Assembly (NCBI GenBank): GCA_948468465.1
Contig: CAOKJJ010000198.1
Coordinates: 1-8,412, forward strand
Source: an uncultured Eubacterium sp.
GTDB taxonomy: Bacteria > Bacillota_A > Clostridia > Lachnospirales > Lachnospiraceae
Direction of reading: 5' to 3'
Length of the DNA stretch: 8,412 nucleotides
Part shown: piece by piece, positions 1 to 7,081 of the stretch
Layout of the letters: each line of letters starts with the position of its first letter
Position numbering within the stretch: position 1 is the stretch's first letter
The notes under the pieces: model-generated
What the model was told of the DNA's origin: nothing
The model's database searches: none
The model's input: the letters and a program-made list of their open reading frames with translations, nothing else
Made by a program: the position numbers and the translations under genes

Positions 1-95
1 CCGGCGTCCGCATAGCCAATAAAATAACGCAACACAATGTCAATTCTGTTGCATAGTATTAAAATTTTGCCATTTTGCGCAAGAAATTGTTTTTA

Positions 96-110
96 AGTTC
101 CTAAGGAACT
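96..110. repeat. 15-bp palindrome overlapping the terminator arm
   Basis: AGTTCCT and AGGAACT form 7-bp arms around a central A. The right arm overlaps the first four bases of the terminator's left arm, so in RNA only one of the two hairpins can form fully. It could be a protein-binding dyad, part of a repeat element, or chance. Confidence 0.35.
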
Positions 111-165
111 GTGCAGAAATAACTTATACAAGCAAATGGTATAAGTTATTTCCGCACAGTTTTTT
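107..165 (+). terminator. Long U-tailed hairpin, probable intrinsic terminator
   Basis: A 23-nt left arm (107-129) and right arm (139-161) are complementary except for one A/C mismatch, around a 9-nt loop (130-138). T160-165 follows directly, giving the U-tract of an intrinsic terminator read on the + strand. The minus orientation lacks a U-tract right after the stem. It would end a gene lying left of the window; positions 1-106 hold no convincing coding end. The left arm shares its first bases with a smaller palindrome at 96-110, so the two folds compete. The very long, nearly perfect stem could also mark a small dispersed repeat element. Confidence 0.7.
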
Positions 166-209
166 AATGTTTGATACGGGTTTTTCTTTTTGAAAAAAAC
201 GATATTGTT

Positions 210-240
210 TTAAGTTAAATTAAGGTTCGGACGTTATAGT
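210..240 (+). promoter_or_regulatory. Possible activator-dependent promoter of the VTC operon
   Basis: TATAGT at 235-240 is a fair -10 hexamer about 50 bp before the first start codon, but there is no good -35 at 16-18 bp. In its place lie two direct half-sites, TTAAGTT (210-216) and TTAAGGTT (220-227), whose starts are 10 bp apart, about one helical turn. Such spacing is typical of tandem sites for OmpR/PhoB-type response regulators. The absence of a -35 next to these repeats suggests an activated promoter. This is inference; no regulator gene lies in the window. Confidence 0.3.
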
Positions 241-290
241 ATGACTGACACAAATCATTACCTTTAATGCAATCGGACAGGAGGCAGAAT

Positions 291-1013
291 ATGGCAGATC
301 AAATGACTTTTGAGCGTTACGAATTAAAATACATGCTTACACGGCAGGAAAAGGAAGAAATCATGAAGGCGATGGAACCCTACATGAAACTGGATTCCTA
401 TGGAAGGACCACCATACGGAATATTTACTTTGATACAGATACGTTTCGGCTGGTCCGATGTTCTCTGGAGAAACCGGTATATAAAGAAAAGCTAAGGGTA
501 CGCAGCTATAAGCCGGTACATACAACGGAGCCGGTATTCGTGGAAATTAAAAAGAAATACAAGTCTGTGGTCTATAAGCGCAGGCTGAAGCTGCCGGAAC
601 AGGAAGTCATGGAGAGCTTTCAAAAAGGAAAGCCGCTTCCTGGCCATTCCCAGATAGGAGCGGAAATCCAGTATTTCCGTGACTATTATAAAGACCTTAG
701 GCCGGCGGTGTTTTTGTCTTATGAGAGGGAAGCCTGGTATGCTTTGAACGGCGGTGATTTCCGCGTGACTTTTGATGAAAATATCCTTTACCGGAGGGAG
801 GATTTTTCTCTTGGAAGCGAAATTTATGGTATTCCGCTTATAGGGGATCAGCAGACTTTAATGGAGATTAAGACTGGTGGGGGAATTCCTTTGTGGATGG
901 GGCAGGCGCTTACCAGGAACCATCTTTATAAAACATCATTTTCAAAATACGGTTCTGCTTACAGATGCATGATGGCCGGGCAGGAACAGACAGGAGGATA
1001 CAAATATGCCTGA
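291..1013 (+). CDS. VTC-domain protein (polyphosphate-polymerase-like)
   Basis: This is a 240-aa soluble protein with the pattern of the VTC domain, whose eukaryotic member Vtc4 makes polyphosphate from ATP in a triphosphate-tunnel beta barrel. Visible signatures are RYELKYML near the N-terminus, the basic strand EKLRVRSYK, EIKKK followed by KRRLKL, RVTFDENILYR, an acidic/basic LMEIK strand, and the closing SFSKYG. The alternating Lys/Arg and Glu residues are those expected to line the tunnel. The start at 291 is preferred over an in-frame ATG at 267 because AGGAGG (279-284) lies 6 nt before it and inside the longer reading. The next gene overlaps the stop by 8 bp, implying translational coupling. 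Bacterial members usually sit beside DUF4956 proteins; their substrate is not established, so polyphosphate synthesis here is inferred from family only. Confidence 0.88.
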   Translation: MADQMTFERYELKYMLTRQEKEEIMKAMEPYMKLDSYGRTTIRNIYFDTDTFRLVRCSLEKPVYKEKLRVRSYKPVHTTEPVFVEIKKKYKSVVYKRRLKLPEQEVMESFQKGKPLPGHSQIGAEIQYFRDYYKDLRPAVFLSYEREAWYALNGGDFRVTFDENILYRREDFSLGSEIYGIPLIGDQQTLMEIKTGGGIPLWMGQALTRNHLYKTSFSKYGSAYRCMMAGQEQTGGYKYA

Positions 1014-1701
1014 TACAATTTTCAGAGGGATTTTTGATACAGATATGACAACGGTGATTTCCGTTTCAGATTTTTTATTATGTTTAGGCTGCGCCCTTGT
1101 GATTGGGCTGATTTTGGCAGGCGCTTATATGTGCGGGGCAAAATACACCAGAAGCTTTGCCGCGACGCTCGCCTTGCTTCCGGCCGTTGTCTGCGTTATG
1201 ATCATGATGGTGAATGGAAATGTTGGAACCGGCGTGGCAGTGGCAGGCGCTTTTAGCCTGGTCCGGTTTCGGTCTGTACCCGGTTCCGCAAAGGAAATAG
1301 GAGCCATTTTTTTAGCCATGTGTTCCGGACTTGTGGCAGGAATGGGTTATCTGGCTTACGCCCTTTTATCCGCATTGATTCTGGGCGTGATGATGTTGGC
1401 TTATAACCGTATGGATTTTGGAACCCGAAAGAACATCGCGCGTTACAAAACACTTCACATTACGATACCGGAGGATTTGGATTACAGCGGCGTATTTGAT
1501 AAAATCCTGCAGGAATACACATCATCCTATGAAGTGGTGCAGGTTAAGACCACCAATATGGGAAGCCTGTTTAAGCTGACGTATCACCTGACTTTGAAGG
1601 ATTTGGAAAAAGAGAAGGAATTGATTGACGCGCTGCGCTGCCGTAACGGCAATCTGGAGATTTCCATTAGCAGACAGGAAACGATGGCAGGAGAATTGTA
1701 G
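1006..1701 (+). CDS. DUF4956 family membrane protein
   Basis: A 231-aa integral membrane protein with unknown biochemical role. Hydrophobic segments lie at about residues 22-43, 51-69, 98-116 and 117-134, followed by a soluble C-terminal domain (about 145-231) of alternating strands and helices. The stretch FSLVRFRSVPGSAKEIGAIF (residues 83-102) is the conserved signature of DUF4956, between membrane segments. The start has AGGAGG at 992-997, 8 nt upstream, and overlaps the end of the VTC gene by 8 bp. DUF4956 proteins are recurrent partners of bacterial VTC-domain proteins; a membrane anchor, channel or export role for the VTC product is plausible but unproven. The C-terminal domain probably faces the cytoplasm, where it could contact the VTC protein. 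Confidence 0.88.
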   Translation: MPDTIFRGIFDTDMTTVISVSDFLLCLGCALVIGLILAGAYMCGAKYTRSFAATLALLPAVVCVMIMMVNGNVGTGVAVAGAFSLVRFRSVPGSAKEIGAIFLAMCSGLVAGMGYLAYALLSALILGVMMLAYNRMDFGTRKNIARYKTLHITIPEDLDYSGVFDKILQEYTSSYEVVQVKTTNMGSLFKLTYHLTLKDLEKEKELIDALRCRNGNLEISISRQETMAGEL

Positions 1702-1714
1702 GAGGTAAAGATAG

Positions 1715-3652
1715 ATGAATAAAAAAAGGATTTTGAGTTTATTTCTCGTTGGTACTATGATGTTTAGCGGGTGCGCTGCACAGACAAATCAGGATAAACA
1801 GGCAAATCAGAGTACACAGGCAAAGGAACGTGTGCAGGAAAATACAAAGTCTTCATCGTCAGCTGACAGCAGCATGATGGAAATAGATACTTCCGATATG
1901 TTCTCAGGCCGGGATAAGGAAGTAGGATATGATGAAACGGAAAGTGTATCCGTCCGGCTTTCGGATGACGGTTCTGCCTGCGAATCAGATGCAGTGCTTC
2001 TGGAGGGGAATACCATTACGATTACCGATGAGGGGACTTATATACTCTGTGGGGCTTTGACAGACGGAATGGTGGTAGTAGCGGCAGACGATACAGATAA
2101 GGTGCAGCTGGTGCTGGATGGCGTAAGCATATCAAATTCGGAATCCGCAGCCCTTTATATTTTGTCCGCGGACAAGGTTTTTGTCACGACGGCAGCCGGT
2201 TCGGAAAATACAATGGAAAATGGAGGAACCTATACGGCAATAGACGAAAATAATATTGATGCCGCTGTTTTCTCAAAATCTGACCTGACGTTTAACGGAG
2301 AAGGAAAACTTACTGTTACGGCCAAAGCAGGGCATGGAATCGTATCCAAAGATGATCTGGTATTTACTTGCGGAACCTATGAGATCACAAGTGAAGGCCA
2401 TGGAATTTCCGGGAAAGACAGTGTCCGCATTGCCAATGGTTCGTATAAGGTTGTTTCCGGAAAAGACGGTATCCATGCGCAAAACGCAGATGACGCCGAT
2501 CTGGGGTTTGTGTATGCTGCGGATGGAACCTTTGAGATCATAGCAAAGCAGGATGGGATCAGTGCAGCAAGCTGGCTGCAGATAGAAGATGGCGACTATG
2601 CAGTTACCACAGGGGAGGGGAGCGCTGCCGTAAAGAATCAGCATATGCAGGAGCGTATGCCGGATATGCCGGCAGGCCGGGAGACTAAGGCGGCGGCAGC
2701 GGAAGAAGATTCTGTCAGCATCAAAGGGATAAAAGCAGGGACGCAAATGATTTTAAAAGCAGGGACCTATACCCTGGATACAGAAGATGACGCGCTGCAT
2801 TCCAATGGTACGATTGCGATCAGCGGAGGAACTTATACAGTATCCTGCGCAGATGATGGGATCCATGCGGATGCAAATGTGCTTATTTCCGGCGGCAGGC
2901 TGGATATTGCACAAAGTTATGAAGGGGTGGAAGGCCTGGGGATTGACATTACCGGGGGAGAGATTTCGATTCTGGCCTCCGATGATGGGATCAATGCGGC
3001 TGGAGGAAATGACAGCAGCGGATTTGAAGGGTATGGGCCGGGAGACGGCCAGTTTGCCGCTACAGAGGGGGCTTATATCTGCATTTCCGGCGGTATTTTG
3101 CATATCAACGCTTCCGGAGACGGCATTGATTCCAATGGAGACCTTACCGTTTCCGGAGGGGAAACGTATCTGGCAGGGCCTGTAAACGATGGAAATGGTT
3201 CGCTGGATTATAATGGAACGGCGGTGATTACGGGAGGGATTTTCGCGGCGTCAGGTTCTTCAGGTATGGCGCAGAACTTTGGCGGTTCATCTTCCCAGGG
3301 GGTAATGATGGTTCAACTGGATAACAAGCAGGAAGCAGGCACGCAGATTGCGCTTACGGACAGCGCCGGAACAAAACTTCTGTCCTGGACGGCAGAGAAG
3401 GAATACTCTTCTGTAATTATAAGCTGCCCTGAGGTCAAACAGGGAGAAACTTATACTTTGACAGCAGGAACGGCGAAAGAAAGCATTGCGATGGACAGTC
3501 TGGTCTATGGAAACAGTCCTCAGATGGGCGGCAGGCCTGAGAGAGAGGGCGGAATGAAAGATAATGGAAGGAAAGGCAGTCATGAAAAGGGGGATATGCC
3601 TGGCGGCGGGGACTGGGTTCCTGATCCTGATAAGAGCCCGGAAGGGATATAA
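1715..3652 (+). CDS. Secreted beta-helix lipoprotein, Cthe_2159-type carbohydrate-binding
   Basis: A 645-aa surface lipoprotein. Residues 1-20 form a lipoprotein signal peptide (KKR, hydrophobic core, lipobox FSGC with Cys20), followed by a Gln/Ser/Lys-rich linker to about 60. From about 95 to 520 there are repeated short strands separated by Gly/Asp turns, with a recurring DGI motif (about 251, 280, 381, 424, 469) and ISGG / TGG turns. This is the pattern of the right-handed parallel beta-helix of the Cthe_2159 family (formerly DUF4353), whose founding Clostridium thermocellum member binds polysaccharide and calcium. The C-terminus (about 603-645) is a Gly/Glu/Lys-rich, probably disordered tail. 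AGGAGG at 1700-1705 overlaps the preceding stop, 9 nt before the ATG, so this is the third gene of the operon. Binding of an extracellular polymer is a family inference; the acidic Asp-rich turns fit calcium binding. Confidence 0.85.
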   Translation: MNKKRILSLFLVGTMMFSGCAAQTNQDKQANQSTQAKERVQENTKSSSSADSSMMEIDTSDMFSGRDKEVGYDETESVSVRLSDDGSACESDAVLLEGNTITITDEGTYILCGALTDGMVVVAADDTDKVQLVLDGVSISNSESAALYILSADKVFVTTAAGSENTMENGGTYTAIDENNIDAAVFSKSDLTFNGEGKLTVTAKAGHGIVSKDDLVFTCGTYEITSEGHGISGKDSVRIANGSYKVVSGKDGIHAQNADDADLGFVYAADGTFEIIAKQDGISAASWLQIEDGDYAVTTGEGSAAVKNQHMQERMPDMPAGRETKAAAAEEDSVSIKGIKAGTQMILKAGTYTLDTEDDALHSNGTIAISGGTYTVSCADDGIHADANVLISGGRLDIAQSYEGVEGLGIDITGGEISILASDDGINAAGGNDSSGFEGYGPGDGQFAATEGAYICISGGILHINASGDGIDSNGDLTVSGGETYLAGPVNDGNGSLDYNGTAVITGGIFAASGSSGMAQNFGGSSSQGVMMVQLDNKQEAGTQIALTDSAGTKLLSWTAEKEYSSVIISCPEVKQGETYTLTAGTAKESIAMDSLVYGNSPQMGGRPEREGGMKDNGRKGSHEKGDMPGGGDWVPDPDKSPEGI

Positions 3653-3665
3653 TAAGAACGATAGA

Positions 3666-3711
3666 TAACAGTTCAAGGATTATCTGAACTGTTACAACAG
3701 TAGATTTTTTT
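3666..3711 (+). terminator. Hairpin plus U-tract after the lipoprotein gene
   Basis: Perfect 10-bp arms (3666-3675 and 3685-3694) surround a 9-nt loop, starting 14 bp past the stop codon. A T-run follows at 3704-3711, but nine bases after the stem, which is further than in a textbook intrinsic terminator. It probably ends the VTC operon, perhaps inefficiently; an operator dyad is the alternative. Confidence 0.5.
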
Positions 3712-3729
3712 CCAAAAGATTGCAGACTT

Positions 3730-3764
3730 TTGTTCTTTTTTACTTTGGATGGGTATGATATATT
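3730..3764 (+). promoter_or_regulatory. Promoter-like element before the small ORF
   Basis: TGATATATT at 3756-3764 reads as an extended -10 (TGn then TATATT). An alternative is TATGAT (3754-3759) with TTGTTC (3730-3735) at an 18-bp spacing. Either would start transcription near 3766-3771, about 60 nt before the small ORF at 3828. The match is modest and the region is generally AT-rich. Confidence 0.3.
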
Positions 3765-3827
3765 AAATGATACGAATAGCGGATGATCTGTGTTTCAGGA
3801 TGAAAGATTTTGAACAGGGGGCATAAG

Positions 3828-3962
3828 ATGAACAAAAGAATCATATCCATCATTTACGAATTGTGCGGGACGCAGGCGGAAATTTTTGAGGGGAAACGGA
3901 ACATACAAAAAGCAGGGGTCGGGAGCAGCAGGCAGTATTCTTATTCGATCAGCATTTTATAG
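3828..3962 (+). pseudogene. Small ORF (44 aa), possible remnant of a regulator N-terminus
   Basis: An ATG at 3828 with AGGGGG six nt upstream (3816-3821) opens a 44-codon reading frame ending at TAG (3960-3962). The same frame continues directly after the stop for 24 more sense codons to TAA at 4035-4037, including RQDIISERYSNKVI. The two parts together (MNKRIISIIYELCG, then a Gly/Ser/Arg turn, then YSYSIS, then ERYSNK) loosely recall the N-terminal winged-helix of PRD/BglG-type transcription regulators. That resemblance is a judgement by eye and may be wrong. A complete regulator would be several hundred residues, so if the resemblance is real this is a severely truncated, stop-interrupted remnant. 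Otherwise it is a short gene of unknown function, or not coding at all. Confidence 0.3.
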
Positions 3963-4045
3963 GCGGGACTGCGGCAGGATATCATATCGGAACGTTATTC
4001 AAATAAAGTGATAGACGGATATACCAGATTTCTTTAAAGTATTGT

Positions 4046-4090
4046 TATTAAAATGGAAAAAAGCATATTGCTATTGAAATGGAAAAAACT
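4046..4090. repeat. Imperfect 26-bp tandem duplication
   Basis: The block TATTAAAATGGAAAAAA starting at 4046 recurs as TATTGAAATGGAAAAAA starting at 4072, one mismatch apart with a 26-bp period. The second copy runs into the left arm of the terminator at 4083. It is probably a small slippage duplication without function. Confidence 0.4.
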
Positions 4091-4125
4091 GCTGTGAGAT
4101 AGGAACGATTTTACAGCAGTTTTTT
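4083..4125. terminator. Strong bidirectional intrinsic terminator
   Basis: The core arms AAAAAACTGCTGT (4083-4095) and ACAGCAGTTTTTT (4113-4125) are perfectly complementary. On the + strand the stem extends through G-U pairs to 4100/4108, leaving a 7-nt loop. An A-run on the left and a T-run on the right give a U-tract in both directions. It can end the minus-strand operon, whose last stop codon is 104 bp away at 4229, as well as + strand transcripts across the small ORF at 3828. Confidence 0.8.
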
Positions 4126-4228
4126 CATTGGATAATTTGGAGCTGGAACTATTCCTTTCTGAACAAATTTTTTGAAAATGGTTGCCAGATATTCTTATGT
4201 CTTTTTTAGAAAATAAAAGCATAATAAG
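4126..4228. other. 3' untranslated spacer of the minus-strand operon
   Basis: AT-rich stretch between the stop codon of the receptor gene and the shared terminator. I see no supported gene or structure; a short minus-strand reading frame across 4034-4222 lacks a ribosome binding site and crosses the terminator. Confidence 0.5.
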
Positions 4229-7081
4229 TTAATTTTGTACATTGCCCTTTACAATACGCAGGCTTTCATCGATTCTTTTGATAATGTCCTTATGATTATC
4301 AATCGCCTCCCGCATGCGCTTTGATTCCTCTAAATATTGTATTGCCATTTTTTCATATTCTGGTAAGTCATCTTTAGATGCACCTGCTACCGTTTCGCCA
4401 TTTCTTAATGCAACGACTATGCTTTTACAGGTATCACCTATATTTCTTAAAGTTACAAATTTTTTTATATGCGGTTTATCACCATAATACTTTTGAAAGT
4501 CTGGTAAAAATGAAAGTCGCAGCCTGACTGCATCTACTAACTTCCCAGCCTGATAATGGTCATTTGCAATGTTCTCTTTTGAAGTAAAAATATAATCTTT
4601 GATATCTTCATCTCCGTATTTTGAATACAGATCTTCCCGCAGTTTCAGAGATGACTGATGATATTTGATTGCTTCATCATAATGATACTGTCTATTGTTT
4701 TTTAAAGAGATGTCAACCACTTTGTCGGTTTTTAGCTTCTGTTTTATTAATTCAATGTCCAATTTTAGACAGGCATTATAATATGCGCCAATATTGCTCA
4801 GTACCTTTCCTTTTAGTATATTTGCTTCTTTATAATTCTTGCCAAACATTTTTTCTATTGCTTCTTCTGCTTTTTTGAGATAAGAAAATGCTTGTGTCAG
4901 ATGTGTCTCATCCGGCAGTCGACTCTCTTTCGAATGTACACATAAATAACCGATACTATTTGCGGATACGGCATATGTATAAAGAGCACGATCATGGGTG
5001 TTTCGGCTCAAAGACTCTGCCTCTACGCTTCCATCAAATGCTTTATCCCTCATGTCGATATCATCATAAGATGAAAACAAATTATTTGCCAGTTCCACAA
5101 AATCATTGTCATTATATGGATTCGCGTCGTCCAAAATATCGATATCTTTTTTTTCTGGTAAAATCCGTTTGAAATAATCATATAAGGACTGTGCATGATT
5201 AATATTGTCCATCTCTTCGAAAACTGTACTGCCTGCTTTTTCTATAGACCTTTTTTCAAGCGCTTTTCCAAGGCAGTGTACTAGATTACGCAGCTTCAAA
5301 TAGCCTAAACTATTATTCTTTGCTTTGTCATAAACAAGCTTTTTAACGATTTCATGCATGAAATAATCATCGGTTTCACTTTTCTTCACCCATCCAAGCT
5401 GAATCAGCTTGTTCATGCAGTCAGTCTTAAATTCAAATCGGATATGCTGAGGATGAAATGCTGACTCTGCCAGAACAGCAAAAATCTGCATCAGGTCTGT
5501 TTCACTTTCAGACAATTCGTCCATATTAACCAACATCTGCAAATGATGGGTTATTTTTTTATAGATAGCTGCCTTATTATTTAAATTCTCTATATCGCAT
5601 AACTCACTCAGGTCAAATTTTTTTAATTTAAGTTTATCTACAAATTTATCCATTATTTGTGATGCTTTGGAATAATCACTTTCACCACACCTTTCCCGGG
5701 CGTGATTTGCCAAGATTTCTATTGTCAATGTATGGCCGCCGGCCATTTTAACAAGTTCATGAACAGCTTTATTTTTTCGCCAGATTTCTGTTATTTGTGA
5801 GGCGAAATACCTGATGAATAAGTCTTCTGGAACAGGGAATGCCCATCCTAAATTTATATAATAAATATTTTTTGTGTATGGAACAATATATTGTAGTTCT
5901 TGTTTATTGATATTGTCCCTTGATGTCACAAATATCTGACATCTGGATGCAAACTTGCTAAAAGTATCGTCTTCCTTCAAATGCCAGTTATTTGGCAGAT
6001 TGTCAACAAACAAAATATAATGATTAGTCGTTTGTTTAATATTGATTTCTCTTGTTTTCAGCGTAGTTGTCCAATTATCTAAAAATGTCATATGGAAAAT
6101 TTTGGTATTGATTGGGAGGTTTTTCTGGGTTTTGTCCTTAATATCATAGTATAAACGGTTCATAAGCGTTGTTTTTCCGATGCCGCCTAAGCCCGTAATG
6201 TATATAAATTTGCTTTGAAACTCATCCTGCATACTGGTAATCATAGCTTCGTTTGTTTCGCCATATACTTTTTTTAACAGATTTGTCGTATTGTTTTCAT
6301 CCCTCCTTTCAACGAAGCTATGAGGAAAAGGGACTGGAGGATAATTATACTCGATTATTCCCACTTCCCTGCCAACAATTTCTAGTAAGGTTCTGACCAG
6401 ATCATGCCGTCCTTCTGGATACCAGATAGGTGTAATATGATATTTTTTTAATTTTGTGTGAAGTATCTCCTGTTTAATTTCATTTTTTTCTTCCGGCATG
6501 ATTGCATAATGATACATTGGCTGTCCATTGGCAATAATCTTACTCCAAGTATCAAGAAAACGCTCGTGTATCAAACTACATCCTAAAAAGAGTAGCGGTC
6601 TGTGCATTAAAATATCCTTTAATGTATTTTGAAAATCTATATTATTATAGACTTTATCATACTGTTCTTTTGTAAAAATATAGTCATTCTCTAATCCAAA
6701 ATCACCATGTAGTTTAATAATGGCAGGTGCTAGTAAAAACATGATAGCGTTTATCGTATTATTATTTGTATAATTTTTTTCTGCCATGAATTTACCACAC
6801 CTTGCATAAACATTAGACAACACATGATCATAATTTGTTGTGATTATGTGTGTGCCCGGAAACAGTCGCGGTAATAGCTCCACTGCAGAACCGATTATCT
6901 GGTTTTCTGTTATGGGCCTATTAAATATTTGTTCGCAGTATGTCCTGAAAAAATTCTCATCTTTTATAGATTCACGTACTTTACTGGCTGCAGTTTCCAT
7001 ATCACAATCTGTTTCTTGTAAATATTCAATAATGTCTTGTCTGTTGTGATTTTTGCCAGATTGCTTATAAATTCTTTCCAT
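4229..7081 (-). CDS. SIR2-STAND (NB-ARC)-TPR immune receptor, main fragment after a frameshift
   Basis: This frame encodes 950 aa holding most of an NLR-like receptor; its first ~10 residues are probably out-of-frame sequence. The rest of the SIR2 domain spans about residues 11-240, with the expected catalytic Asn in TTNYD (N83), the His in KLHGD (H125), and the LLFLGCSL and GRHDLV strands typical of SIR2-like proteins that hydrolyse NAD. A STAND ATPase follows at about 255-590: Walker A GLGGIGKTTL (297-306, K303), Walker B ILFVD (356-360), sensor-like TSRDN (386-390), GGHTLTIE (448-455, in the GLPL position), and MHEIVKKL (575-582), matching the plant/animal MHD motif. Residues about 690-945 are paired amphipathic helices of TPR type, probably the ligand sensor. 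No membrane segment is seen. By analogy with bacterial Avs/NLR-like proteins, sensing phage would trigger oligomerisation and NAD depletion. AGGA at 7090-7093, 8 nt before ATG 7081, could allow internal initiation. Confidence 0.85.
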   Translation of the reverse strand: MERIYKQSGKNHNRQDIIEYLQETDCDMETAASKVRESIKDENFFRTYCEQIFNRPITENQIIGSAVELLPRLFPGTHIITTNYDHVLSNVYARCGKFMAEKNYTNNNTINAIMFLLAPAIIKLHGDFGLENDYIFTKEQYDKVYNNIDFQNTLKDILMHRPLLFLGCSLIHERFLDTWSKIIANGQPMYHYAIMPEEKNEIKQEILHTKLKKYHITPIWYPEGRHDLVRTLLEIVGREVGIIEYNYPPVPFPHSFVERRDENNTTNLLKKVYGETNEAMITSMQDEFQSKFIYITGLGGIGKTTLMNRLYYDIKDKTQKNLPINTKIFHMTFLDNWTTTLKTREINIKQTTNHYILFVDNLPNNWHLKEDDTFSKFASRCQIFVTSRDNINKQELQYIVPYTKNIYYINLGWAFPVPEDLFIRYFASQITEIWRKNKAVHELVKMAGGHTLTIEILANHARERCGESDYSKASQIMDKFVDKLKLKKFDLSELCDIENLNNKAAIYKKITHHLQMLVNMDELSESETDLMQIFAVLAESAFHPQHIRFEFKTDCMNKLIQLGWVKKSETDDYFMHEIVKKLVYDKAKNNSLGYLKLRNLVHCLGKALEKRSIEKAGSTVFEEMDNINHAQSLYDYFKRILPEKKDIDILDDANPYNDNDFVELANNLFSSYDDIDMRDKAFDGSVEAESLSRNTHDRALYTYAVSANSIGYLCVHSKESRLPDETHLTQAFSYLKKAEEAIEKMFGKNYKEANILKGKVLSNIGAYYNACLKLDIELIKQKLKTDKVVDISLKNNRQYHYDEAIKYHQSSLKLREDLYSKYGDEDIKDYIFTSKENIANDHYQAGKLVDAVRLRLSFLPDFQKYYGDKPHIKKFVTLRNIGDTCKSIVVALRNGETVAGASKDDLPEYEKMAIQYLEESKRMREAIDNHKDIIKRIDESLRIVKGNVQN

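Noticed and set aside
1..54. Open frame at the left edge ending at TAG 52-54
   Set aside because: Only 17 codons are visible and their composition is not clearly protein-like, so a partial gene cannot be supported.
267..290. Upstream in-frame ATG extending the VTC protein by 8 residues
   Set aside because: AGGAGG (279-284) lies inside this extension and is ideally placed for ATG 291; the added residues do not match the family's N-terminus.
2273..3185. Open frames of 116-157 codons on both strands inside the lipoprotein gene
   Set aside because: They arise from the repetitive Gly/Asp-rich coding sequence, lack ribosome binding sites and have Cys/Ile/Pro-rich, non-protein-like translations.
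4034..4222. 62-codon minus-strand frame downstream of the receptor gene
   Set aside because: It spans the bidirectional terminator, has no Shine-Dalgarno and gives a Ser/Phe/Lys low-complexity product.
4669..5172. Plus-strand open frames opposite the TPR region
   Set aside because: Antisense shadows of the receptor gene with low-complexity translations and no start signals.
7048..7057. Classical programmed -1 frameshift site
   Set aside because: The A5 run allows A_AAA slippage but does not form a canonical X XXY YYZ heptamer, and I saw no clear downstream hairpin; mutation or sequencing error is more likely, though recoding is not excluded.
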